From the NCBI RefSeq assembly GCF_028640845.1, contig NC_080546.1:17767020-17831019 (forward strand): DNA of 64,000 nt. The letters run 5' to 3'. A program made the position numbers and the translations under genes. Shown in pieces: positions 1-11,900 of the stretch. Position 1 is the stretch's first letter, and every line of letters begins with the position of its first letter. The DNA comes from Ahaetulla prasina. Lineage: Eukaryota; Chordata; Lepidosauria; Squamata; Colubridae. A model generated the notes under the pieces. It was not told the DNA's origin. It saw only the letters and a program-made list of their open reading frames with translations, and did no database searches.

Positions 1-365
1 TTTTGTTAGTGACCGTTCAAAGTTACAAGGGCACTGAAAAAAGTGACTTATGACCCATTTTTCACCCAATTTGCAGCATCCCCGTGTGATTAAAATTCGG
101 ATGCTTGGCAACTGGCATGTATTTATGACGGTTGCAGTGTCCTGGGGTCATGTGATCAACTTTTGCGACCGTCTGACAAGCAAAATCAATGGGGAAGCCA
201 GATTCACTTAACAACCATGTTACTAACTTAACAACTGCAGCAATTCACATAACAACGGTGGTAAGAAAGGTGGCAATATGGAGCAAAACTCACTTAAGAA
301 CTTTCTAGCTTAGCCACAGAAATTTTGGGCTCCAATTGTGGTCGTAAGTCAAGGATTACCTGTAC
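1..365. mobile_element. Family A non-autonomous element (ends ...GACTTACGAC / GGACTACCTGTA), cut by window edge
   Basis: Family A recurs many times in this window. It has inverted ends related to ACAGGTAGTCCTCGACTTAC, an interior full of short repeats such as CACTTAACAAC and GTGATCA, and no coding capacity. This copy ends with a degraded GTAAGTCAAGGATTACCTGTA. The left end lies outside the window. Confidence 0.7.
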
Positions 366-472
366 TATTAGATTAGTATGCCTGGGTTTGCACATCACAC
401 TGTGCTTGCCGTAAATAAACAAAACAGTGGTGTCTGCATTGGAAGTAGCAAGGGGGAAGGAAACATAAGCAG

Positions 473-728
473 CAGCGGTGGATTTCACATTTTGTTACTA
501 TCGGTTTGCCGCCTGCGCACACGCTTGCTTCGCGCACACCTGGTTCGTGAGCACGCCTGCCTTCTGCATGTGCGCCCGGCCTTCCATGCATGTGCTTTGC
601 TTGTGCGTGCCTTCCACGCATGTGTTCGGCCTCAACAATGTGCCTAAATAGGACACCATAGAGCTGGGGCGTAATTTCCGCTACCAGTTTGTCTGAACCG
701 GTCCGAACTAGTTGAATACCACCTCTGC
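473..728. mobile_element. Family B hAT-like MITE, diverged copy
   Basis: Contains the family B hallmarks: TTACTATCGGTTTG near the left, and GTCTGAACCGG with ACCACCTCTG at the right. The interior is a CpG- and CA-rich stretch (GCACACGC, GCGTGCC). No clear 8-bp duplication could be matched. Confidence 0.5.
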
Positions 729-774
729 AGAAGTCCATGATAGCAACCCTGCTAGTCAGGCCAATGGTCTATGT

Positions 775-880
775 CAGGGGTTTCCAACCTTGGCAACTCT
801 AAGCCTGGCAGACTTCAAGTCCCAAAATTCTGGGAGTTGAAGTCTGCCAGGCTTAGAGTTGCCAAGGTTGATGACCCTTG
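775..880. mobile_element. Family P palindromic hAT-like MITE with 8-bp target duplication
   Basis: Begins CAGGGGTTTCCAACC and ends in its inverse, GGTTGATGACCCTTG. The two halves are near-perfect inverted repeats, so the copy folds into one long hairpin. It is flanked by direct repeats GTCTATGT at 767-774 and 881-888, the 8-bp duplication typical of hAT transposition. Confidence 0.85.
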
Positions 881-1520
881 GTCTATGTAACTCAGCATTT
901 CCCAATCTGGACACGCCCCCTGGTGGTTAGCTTTCTATTGTGAGAGTGCCATTGATGAGAATTTAGATTTTAAAGGAAATATAAAGACACATACACAATA
1001 AAATATGCCTGCTATATTTGAAAAGGAATTCGTATAGAGAAGATATATATGAATCATATATATGCATATATTCATTTGATTTTCCGGAACTTGTGCATTT
1101 GTTCATTTCTTCAATATAACTTCCTTTAAATTCATGCTGGAAAAGTCCTCTAACCCACTTCCTAAATTACAGCCTGTTTTTTCTGTAAACACTAAAGCAA
1201 ATGTTCCTTTAGTGTTATTACTTGGGTAGTGCAATACATAACCACTCTTGTTGAGTGATAAAGTGTTTATGGAAACAAAGCTTGTGTCCAAACCGTTGGA
1301 CACCGATTTTATCAGAAAACATACCTGGGGACAAGGGACAAACAGGACTGAAAGCTGAGCAACGAGACAGCCCAGAATAGTACTTAACAAGGTCATTATT
1401 ATTTTTTTTACTTCAAGGTTGTTCTGGATTCTGAGAGATCAGCCATTTGCAACCTCGATGTAAAGAATTCAAGATTTTGCAAATGAAACTAGACAGCCAT
1501 TTGTCTGAAATGGTATAAAC

Positions 1521-1895
1521 ACAGGGGTGAAAAACTGGATTTCTTCAAGGGCCAAATCAGCATCGTAGTTCTCCTCCTTGGGCCAGCTGGGGGAGGGCAG
1601 GGAGGGGGGAGACGGGACGCACGCCTCCTGCAGCACCCTGCCAGCCAAAATGAGACACGGTGGGAGGGGGGGCTATGCGCAGCCCCAAAACAGCCCATTT
1701 TTGGCCTCCAAGGCTGCCTGCAGCACTTTGCCAGCCAAAAACAGGCCACAGGGGAGCCCAGCTCCCCTGCACCCCATTTTGGACAACAGAGCTACTGCAG
1801 GCCGGTCCTTTGATATTTTCAAGCCAGCGCAGCAGGCAGGATCTAAGCACCCCGCGGGCCGGATCCAGGCCTCGGGCCTTGAGTTTGACACCCGA
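1521..1895. mobile_element. Family C hAT-like MITE (CAGGGGTGTCAAACT... type)
   Basis: The right side carries GGGCCGGATCCAGGCCTC and TTGAGTTTGACACCC, the family C terminal sequence seen at several other places. The left end is CAGGGGTGAAAAACTGG. The ORFs across it have no recognisable family similarity. Confidence 0.55.
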
Positions 1896-2485
1896 TATAG
1901 GGTGTTTAGCAGGGGTTTAGACTAGAAGACCTGCAACTCTGTAATTTTCTTAAATACAGCAAGGAAGGGAGGGAGATTGAAAGAAAGTTTGAAAAATATT
2001 GAAAGATTGCAAGAAAATTCACTGAGCAGTGACATGTTTTGTTCTATTAAAATGAGAATGAAGAATCTGTGTTCAAATATACCATTTTTAATTGAACTGC
2101 AGGTTCTTTCCTAGAAAATAATTCTCCAGGGGTAGAAAAATAAAGATTAGTTTAATGCTTTCTATACAGATGCATCTAGTTATTGCATATTTTAATGTGA
2201 CTTGGGTTTAGCAGCCATTCCAGGTGATGAATAATAGAGTATGCATCAAAATCAAGTCACTATGGCTCAGCCATGGTTAAAATCAAGCACAGTTTAGTAC
2301 ATCAAAAATCCTGTATATACTGTAGAAAGCTGTAATATGTTTGGACTTTCACAGGTTAGCATGTAATGTGGCTCATTAACTCTCTTTTCTAAGTTATGCT
2401 TTATTGCTTACGTAGCTGGGTAAACCAGTCAATTGTGGAATATTAAAAATAATTTTTAAATAAAAAATCATAGCTTAATGTGAAG

Positions 2486-2719
2486 CAGGGGTAAAATCCA
2501 GCAGGTTCTGACAGGTTCTGGAGAACCGGTAGCGGAAATTTTGAGTAGTTCGGAGAACCAGCAAATGTCACCTTTGGCTGGCCCCAGGAGTGGGGAGGGA
2601 ATGGTGATTTTGCAGTATCCTTCCCCTGGAGTGGGGTGGGAATGGAGATTTTGTAGTATCCTTCCCCTGCCACGCCCACCAAGCCACGCCCACAGAAAAA
2701 GATTTGGATTTCACCACTG
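2486..2719. mobile_element. Family B hAT-like MITE with 8-bp target duplication
   Basis: Starts CAGGGGTAAAATCCAGCAGG and ends GATTTCACCACTG, with CAGGTTCTGGAGAACCGGTA near the left and CCACGCCCACCAAGCCACG inside. It is flanked by ATGTGAAG at 2478-2485 and 2720-2727. Confidence 0.85.
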
Positions 2720-2807
2720 ATGTGAAGTATGACTAAAGTGAACAAGTCACTTCTCCTAGCATATAGAACAGTTCACACAAAACAGATTTAATTCTCCAAA
2801 GCCGAGA

Positions 2808-3235
2808 CCAGTGTTTTCCCGAAAATAAGTCTGGGTTTCATTTACTTTTGGGTCCCAAACTAAGCACTAGGGCTTATTTTTGAGGGTGTCTTTTATTTTT
2901 TTCCCCATGTCCAGGAGGCCCACTTCTTCTGCTTCCTTGGGCAGGGGAGAAGACTGCGTGGTGTGCTAGTACTGCTGCTGCAAAGCAGTGGGTGGAGCTG
3001 CCCCACACGCCTGCACCGACTTACCTTGCTCCCCCACCAGGCAGAGTCCACCACCTCCCTGCCTCAACTCCTGGCAGCGACACCACCAGCAACCAGAGGG
3101 AATGGGTGGCTGGCTGGCCGCACAGGCTCTTAAGTAGGGCTTATTTTGGGGGGTAGAGCTTATATGTAGAGCACACATGTAAAACATGCTAGGGCTTATT
3201 TTCAGGACAGATCTTATTTTTGGGGAAACAGGATA
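2808..3235. mobile_element. Family D element (TIR TTTCCCCGAAAATAAG)
   Basis: The left end, CAGTGTTTTCCCGAAAATAAG, and right end, CTTATTTTTGGGGAAACAGG, are inverted repeats. GGGCTTATTTT motifs recur inside. The copy at 30741-31222 is flanked by TA, which suggests a Tc1/mariner-type origin. Confidence 0.65.
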
Positions 3236-3621
3236 TTTCAAGCCTGCAAAAAAATACGAGGGAGCTCACTTAAAAATACAAGGGAGCTGTTCTAAATGCA
3301 GTTTACCTGCTTCACCATGGAGCTGCTAGGCTTCTTAATCTGCAATAACCAAAATAAGCTGCTCCAAAGCAATCACTCTATTTAATTAAAGTTCCACATA
3401 AAGTATAGGGTAGACTTATTCACCCCTGTAATTTTGTTTTCATGTGAATATGAAGTATTGTAGGTGATGAATATGTCACGCCATTTCAGCAAAAGGGTTT
3501 CTACAAAATAATTGCATTTATGGAATCCTGTCAGAAGCAATGATATATATTATTTTTTAAAAAAAAAGGTAAAAGTAGCAGACCACACAGTAAGGATGTA
3601 TGTTTGATGAGAAATCATCAC

Positions 3622-3831
3622 CTTGATAAAGCTGGATGAATTTGGGGTAAAGGACAGAAGGGATCACCCGATCTGGCAGCTCCCGCAGAAATAACTTCAG
3701 CAAACTGGCGGCTGAGCTTACGTCAGCCTCTGTGGCGAGATCTACTTGATCTCCACCCTCGTACTTCATGCGCAGCTGTTCCACTGTTTTCAGGTTACCG
3801 TTCACCCTGAAAAGACCTTCCTGCTCGAGAC
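3622..3831 (-). CDS. FAM13A: FAM13A coding exon 3 (first half of RhoGAP domain)
   Basis: A 210-nt exon. The acceptor TTGCAG lies at 3837-3832 and the donor is CAAG|GTGATG with GT at 3621-3620. It encodes LEQEGLFRVNGN, then DVSSAASLLKLFLRELPD, ending FIQLYQ plus one base. It includes the arginine-finger loop and the KLFLREL helix of RhoGAP domains. Open reading continues past the donor for about 20 codons, but that tail does not resemble the family and follows a good donor, so I end the exon there. Confidence 0.94.
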
Positions 3832-6800
3832 CTGCAATTACATACATAAAACGAGATTAAGACCAGCGGCAGATTTCCTGGCCTGCATTAAAAACAAAAA
3901 AGTGGATAGAAGAAATGAGGGCAAAACTCATAAAACCAGGTGCTCTCTGCCTTTCTGGACCAGGAAACTGAGATCCAGGCTCTACATCCAGGAACAGGTT
4001 GGAAAGAGCACTAAAGCAGGGGTGGGGAATGATGGTCCGATTATGACTTGTGGACTTCAACTCCCAGAATTCCTGAGCCAGCATAGCTGAAGATGCACAG
4101 TTGCATTTTTTAAAGCCACATTGGTGAAAAACGGCACAGAGGAAGTTAACATAGTGAGAATGGACAACGCTACAAGTTTTCTCACTAATGTTAGGAAACG
4201 AGCCTTCAAAGAAAGTAGCTTCCTTCCCATTGGCCTGGGTTTCCAAAAGAACTACAGATAGTCCTTAGAAATAGAAACAGAGTTGGAAGGGACCTTGGAG
4301 GTTTTCTAGTCCAACCCCCTGCTTAGGCAGGAAACCCTACATCACTTCAGACAAATGGTTATCCAATCTCTTCTTAAAAACTTCCAGTGTTGGAGCATTC
4401 ACAACTTCTGGAGGCAAGTTGTTCCACTGATTAATTGTTCTAACTGTCAGGAAATTTCTCCTTAGTTCTAGGTTCTCCTTGATTGTTTCCACCCATTGCT
4501 TTTTTGTCTTGCCCTCAGGTGCTTTGGAGAATACTTTGACTCCCTCTTCTTTGTGGCAGCCCCTGAAATATTGGAACACTGCTATCATGTCACCCCTAGT
4601 CCTTCTTTTCATCAGACTAGCCATACCCAATTCTAGCGACCGATCCTTATATGTTTTAGCCTCCAGTCCCTTAATCATCTTTGTTGTTCTTCTCTGCACT
4701 CTTTCCAGAGTCTCCACATCTTTTTTACATCGTGGCAACCAAAACTGGGTGCAGTATTCCAAGTGTGGCCTTACCAAGGCATTATAAAGTGTTATTAACA
4801 CTTCACGTGATCTTGATTCTACCCCTCTGTTTATGCAGCCTAGAACTGTGTTGGCTTTTTTGACAGCTGCTGCACACTGCTAGCTCATATTTAAGTGATT
4901 GTACACTAGGACTCCAAGATCCCTCTCACAGTTACTACTATTGAGCGAGGTACCATATATACTCTTCTTGTGCATTTTGTTTTCCTTGCCTAAATGTAGA
5001 ACCTTACTTTTTTCACTGCTGAATTTTATTTTGTTAGATAGCGCCCAATGTTCAAGTCTGTCAAGATCCTTCTGTATCTTAAGTTTATCTTCCGGAGTGT
5101 TGGCTATTCCTGCCAGCTTGACTTATAGCCATTCACTTAGTGACCATTCTAAGTTACAACAGCAGTAGACAGAGTGATTTACGACTGGCCATTGCACTTA
5201 CAACCCATGCTGAATCCTCACAGTCATGTGATCCAAATTTGAACACTTTGCAACCCAAATGTATTTTTTAACAGCAGACGCTTCCTCCGGTCACAGATGA
5301 TTGCCATCTGTGATCTTCCCAGCTGGCTTCTGACAAAGTTGATGAGGGGAAGTTAAATTTGCTTAATAATGGCAGTGATTCACTTAACAACATGGGAAAA
5401 TGTTGTAAAATTGGGCGCAACTCACTTAACAATGGTCTCCTTAGCAACAGAAACTTTGGCCATAAGTCGAGGACTACCTGTACCGCTAAGGAAAAAGGAA
5501 TATCCAGAAAGCCATTGCTATTCAGAGCTCCTAGAAAAGGACTTGAAACTTCTGTAACTATATTTATTAAATAACATAGTGAAGCAGAGACCACAGTGAA
5601 GAACAGTTTCTAAGATACGAAAACCAGTGTTCAAATCCCACTTGACTTACACATTAAGTGAGCTACAATCTCTCCATTCCATTTCATCAGCCATTTGGGT
5701 ATGATTGCAAAGCCCCATCTAACAAGGTTAATGTAAGAAGCTGTCAATATGCTAAAACGTCACAGAATCAAGAAAAAACCCCCAACAAATATTCAGAATG
5801 AACAGAAATCCCAGTCTGCCATCTGCTGGAGAACATGAAAATATTGTAGAGAAACAAGTTTGATTTCAAGTCCTCTTTAATCCGGCACCATCTAGATGTG
5901 TCAGGATTGCAAATCTAGAAATCTGTCTGAAAAGCTGCGTGGGAAATGTTTGGAACTGCAGTCCAACACATTTGGGCATAAAATCAGTAATTTCCATGCC
6001 CATGGTTTCAACATCTCTCTCTCCCAGTTCTTAAATTCAGTTAAAGCTCTGCTTTGCGAATGTTGACTCTTTGAGAATCATTCTCTTTGATCTCTAGTTT
6101 CCTAAATTTGTATATTTCGCATGTATACAAATGTTGTATGCCCAACATTTTTGGGCATACAACTCCCAAAATTCACAGCCAGCAAAGGAATCTTACGTAG
6201 TTCTACATTTATTTATTTTTTGAATTTATATCCCGCCCTTCTCTGAAGACTCACTGTGTTAAGCAATAGTCTTCATCCATTTGTATATTATATACAAAGT
6301 CAGCTTTTATAAGTAGTTGTATAAGTAGTTGTCGACTTTCAACATTAATGGCACCTGCCAATTACCGTTATAAGTCATGTTGGTCACTAAGTGGGTCACC
6401 CACGTGACTAATTCAATTTTACGACCTTTTTTGTGGGGGTTGTTAGGGGAACCAATGGTTCACTATGGGCACATTTTGATGAAAACTGGAAGTAAAAGCC
6501 GGGTCTTTGCAAAAATGCCGTAAAACGGAGCCTGCCTACCACACTTGTTAAGTTGTGACAGTTGTAAGCAGGTCACCTGACCAACCCAACTTTACAACTT
6601 CTTTGCAGTGGTTGTTAAGCATATCATAGTTGCTAAGCAAATCCACAGTCATTAAATGAACCCACTGTTAGCTATGGGGTTTTTTTCTGCCAGGAACTAG
6701 AAATAAACACTGATTTTTAGCAAAAAAAATAATAATTGTAAATTGGAGCTGTATAACCATGGGACACAAAAAATAGCCATAAATGCAAGCAGGTTGCTGA

Positions 6801-8892
6801 CTGTCTGAAATGCAGTCACATGACTACAGAGGGGGAGCGGCCATCAGAACTGGGTTATAAGTGCCTTTTGGGGGTGGGTCCATCATAACTTCGAACAGTC
6901 ACTAAAAGAGCAGTCGTAAGTCAAGGACTAACTGTATTTCTGAACCTCAGCAACATTAAGATGTACAGATAGTCCTTGACTCACAACAGCTTGTTTAGTG
7001 CCTGTTCCAAGTTAACACTGAAAAAAGTGACTTAGTTTTTCACACTTATGACCATTGCAGCATTCTTATGGTCATGTGATCAAAATTCAGAGGTTTGGCC
7101 ACCGACTCATATTTATGACGGTTGCAGTGTCCCGGGGTGTCTCAATTGTCATGCGATCACCTCTTGCAACCTTCTGACCAAGCAAAGACAACAGGGAAAC
7201 CAGATTCGCTTAACAACGGTGTTACTAATTTAATACCGCTGCAGTCATTCCCTTAACAACCCTGGCAAGAAGGGTTGTAAAATGGAACAAAACTCACTTA
7301 ACAACTGTCTCACTTAGCAACAGAAATCTTGGGGCTCAATTGTGGTTGTACGTCGAGGGCTATCTGTATAAACTTCAATCTCGCAGAATTCTCCAGCTAG
7401 AATTTGGGAAGTGGAAATCCATATATCTTCAAGTTGCTAAGGCTGAGATACACGAATTTAAGCTAAGGCGTCCCAAAAATTTTAGCCTCTTTTGAAAGCA
7501 AAGGGTTCAAAGACCACACCCCACGCCCCTCCCCCCTTCCATCATTTTGGATGTCTTCTTCATTTTGGGGAAAAGCTTCTTTCGACCACCTGAACTTTTG
7601 CTCCTTGCTGTGACTTCTACGTCATAAAACATTTGGCACCAGTAAAATGTTTTTTCCTCAGAAACCGTGGAGAAGAGGGGACATCACACAGCAGGCTGAA
7701 AATGAGTGACAGCTGACTTGGGACCAATTTGTCTTTTTCAAGGCAACCTACTTCACAGGGTCATCGTCGGATGAAAAATATGAGGTGTGAGCGGTTTTTT
7801 AAAATAGGCCATCTTGAGTTGACTGAAATTTAAAGTGGAAACAAAACAAAATGCATTGACTTTGTACAGAATAGAGTTTCTCAACCTTGGTCACTTTAAG
7901 AGATGTGGACTTCAACTCCCAGAATTCCCCAGCCAGCATAGCTGGCTGGGGAATTCTGGGAGTTGGAGTCCACACCTCTTAAAGTGACCAAGGCTGGGAA
8001 ATCTTAGCTTAGAAATACACAAGTTTTCCTTTTATTTTTTAAAAGAACTTGCCAGTAGCTTACCGTGCCAAGACAGATATTCCACAATATCCCACACCAC
8101 TGTTGGAATGCCACACTTGCTCAGCCCTTCTTGCTGCATTTCCTGAAGACTAGCACCAAACAACCTCGGGTGGTGACAGGATCCCTTCAGTCTGCTCGGG
8201 GGCAGGACAGCAATCTTTCTCATATCTTCTTTAAGCCTGACCGCTGAGTTACTTTGCTTGAAAGGACACAAAAAGGGAGAACACCGGGTCAGAGTGACGA
8301 CGGGAGGTGGCATGGCTTCACAAATCACTCCCTTCCGAGAGAACTGGAGGGATCCCCGACTCTCTGTGGGTTTTATGGAACAGAAGCTTCCCTGAGGTCG
8401 AGATTCCAGGCAGGCCTTCTAAAAAGCTCTGGGACAGATCGCGCACGGATGCAAACACAGACACCCTGGTTGAACAGGAAAAAGAAAGTCAATAGGAGTG
8501 GCCTGAATCCGTAGCCAAGCAACTGAGTGGATAACTTAGAAACATTCAAGCTGCATTACCAGAGGAAACGATGGGCGGAGAGGAAATTAAATGCATTCAA
8601 TGAATAGGTGCCGCTTCTCTGAAAAATGAGTGTAAACACAGATGTAATATTATGCAACGGCAAAGGACAGATCAAGCCTAACGGGGTGACACCACACTTG
8701 GAAATGTGAATTTGTAACACAGCTGTGTGCAGACAGGCGTGGCATTTTCCACCCTTGTAGGCAGTCTGCCCCGTAGCAGAGCGTCATGCTTGTAAATTAA
8801 AAAATTATCTCAGTGTCTCATTAGGGAAGGGTTGCCCAGGCCAAAGGTCAGGTTCTGGCATCTCTAGACAAGGCCTGAGGGATGCACCTTGA

Positions 8893-8948
<56 letters not shown>

Positions 8949-11900
8949 AACAAAGGAGGGAGGGAGAGAGAGAAGAAAGGATGGATGGATGGAAGGAAGG
9001 AAGGGGAAGGGGAATGAATGAATGAATGAATGAAAAGAGACAGGAAAAGAAAAGGAAAAAACAAAGGAAAAAAGAATAAAGGGAGGAAGGGAAGAAAGAA
9101 GGGAGGAATGAGATAAAGGAATCAAAGAAAGGAAAAAAGGAAGGTAGGACTGCTCAGGTAATTATTTCAATTCACCATACTCTGTGCTTGCAACTTTCCA
9201 ATTGCTTCTATCAGCATCAATGTTGCAGCCTCCATACTTGACTCCAGATGTCCTGAGGGGGACGGCAGAAGCCAGGCCCACCCCAAATACAACCAAACAG
9301 ATTATTTTATATAGCAGCATTTACCTTTACTATCGGTTCGCATTGTGCCCCCGCGCTCGCTCTGCTCGTGCTCTCCTGCGCATGCGCAGAAGAGTTTTAA
9401 TGACATTTGGACCACTAGGCGAAGCCTCCTGCCGGTTTTACTACCGGTTCTATAGAACCGGTCTGAACCGGGGCGGGGGGGGGCAACCCACCACTGGTAT
9501 GCAGGGTCCACTATATCTAATGAGGAGACAGAGGCATGTGGGGAAAGGCTCATGTACCCATTCCTTACCCCACCTCTGATTCTAATTATTTAAGTCACTG
9601 TTTTAAAGTTACCACATTTGAGAAACACTGCTTTTAAGCTGTATATAATTAAAGCAGCCATATACAGAGATCAGCAAATATAAATAAAAAACAATGCATA
9701 AAATATATTTTTACCTGAAAAATTAATTTCTGGGATTATTACTATTTTCCCCCCCACTCTATGTAGTCTACAGAGGTGGAATTTCCTATTGGGTTACTCA
9801 GGTCTGACTATTCATGTCAGAATTTAGCTGGGAGTTAAATTATATAAAATTACTACCGGTAATATAATTTGCCTAGAAAGGAGATGTAATCATATTGTTC
9901 ATCTGTTTTCAGGAAACTGGGGACAATCCTTGGCTTTGCACACCTATCATCTCTGATACTCTCCCCACATAATCTCCCATCTTTTTGTTCAAAGCTCCCT
10001 ACAGTTGCTGTACACCTTTATAGACAGCATTTTTCAATTTAAGCATGCTATGATTAAGTAACCCTAATCCTTAGCCATAATGGCAACCTTGAGATAGCAC
10101 CAAACCCATAGTTAGCAATAAATCTGATACCTATGTAAATCACCCACATTAAAATGCAGATAAGACTATGAGAAAGAATACAGAATATATGCAATTTGTA
10201 CACACGTACTCCTTACCACCCTTTGTTTAGTGACTATTTGAAGCTACAACAGCAGTGAAAAAGTGACTTATGACCGTTCTTCACATTTACAACCGTTACG
10301 GCATCCCAGTGGTCACATGATCAAAATTTGGATGCCTGTATAACTGGCATGTAATTACGATGCCTGCGGTGTCTTGGGGTTATATGATAACCTTTTGCAA
10401 CCTTCTAAGAAGCAAAATCAATGCGTTACTAACTTAACAACGGCAGTGATTCACTGAACAACTGGGGCAAAAAAAAAGATCAAAAACGGAGCAAAATTCA
10501 CTTAACAACTTTCTTGCTTAGCAATGGAAACTTTGTGGTCAATTGTGGTCATAAGTCGAGAATGATCTTATATCTTTTATGCAGAATGGTATTTTCCCCA
10601 TTTAAGGGAATCCATTTCTTTCTATTAAGAACGAGTAGGCTATAAGGGAACAGCAGATCTTCATATGCCTGTCTGAACCATCTATACTAAACGAACAGTG
10701 TTTCAAATCATGTTCAATCTTGCCTGCTTCTGATTGTTTAAAAAGTGCTTTTCTTAAAAACAGGCAACAAGTGGCACATTTATAATCACTACTTCAAGCA
10801 TCTTCATCGTGCAGGCGGATGTGCAAGCACTTGCTTTAGACAATTTTGACAATTTCAATCACTTTTACCGACAAAATTACCTCAGCAAAAAGAACAGTAA
10901 AATCCCCAAATCAGAAGTCCTCACATAAGGGGAGATGCTATTTAGAGAAGCCAACCACATTTCCCTCATGCTTCTTCTTCCAAAACATGCAGACTGCCAC
11001 TTGTGCTATTGTGAAATTATTGTGAAATCGAATGCTGCAAATTCCTCAACCACAGGCTAGCACTGAAATAACTTTTCAAAACAATAATAAAATCCAACGG
11101 GGGTAAAACAACAACACCACAAGCTGGACAAGATCTCACTTTACACTGTAGTTTTCCAGGCATGGACACAAATGCCACTGGATCAAGAAATGATTTCCCA
11201 GAGCTAAAAATAATAACTCCAAACAAAGCAAACCCTCTGCTGATGTTTATGGGAGGCAACATCTGTCCCAGAAGGCTATAAGGGGCCTTTGATGCAGGGG
11301 TGAAATCCAGCAGGTTCTGACAGGTTCTGGAGAACCAGTAGCGGAAATTTTGAGCAGTTTGGAGAACCGGCAAATATCACCTCTGACTGGCCCCAGAGTG
11401 GGGAGGGAATGGGGATTTTGCAGTATCCTTCCCCTGCCATGCCGACGCCACACCACACCCACAGAACCGGTAGTAAAACAATTTGGATTTCGCCACTGCT
11501 TTGATGTTCTCTGAAATTGGTTGGTTCCCTGCAGACGTTTCATTACTAGGTAACTTCATCAGTGCATAATACCTATGGAGATTCTCAATCATCCAGATCA
11601 TGGTAGTCCCAAGGTTGCTATTTTTACACCAATGAAATATCTTCAAGGAAACCACCAAGCTCAGAGAACTCCAAGTAACCCTCATTTCAACCCTGACCAA
11701 CAGACATTCTCCTCTGCCCTTGCAGTAAATCTATACAGGTAGCCCTTGACTTACAACAGTTCCTTTAGTGACCAATAAAGGAGAATATTTGTAGCTAAGG
11801 GCTGAAATGAAGGGGGTCCCTGGTGCTCTCTGAGCTGGCTTGTTTTCTTGAAGAGCACTGATGATGTTACCTAGTTCAGGGTAATAAAACAGCTGCAAGA

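Noticed and set aside
1103..1396. 97-codon ORF left of FAM13A exon 3, considered as the next exon
   Set aside because: Does not resemble the expected RhoGAP continuation (DLIKELP, NLATVFGP type motifs) and lacks matching splice sites.
3557..3621. Extension of FAM13A exon 3 to the end of its open frame
   Set aside because: A CAAG|GTGATG donor in the correct phase ends the exon. The remaining codons (VVCYFYLFF) are unlike the family.
8805..9125. Phe/Ser/Leu-repeat ORFs on the minus strand
   Set aside because: Translation of a purine-only simple-sequence tract.
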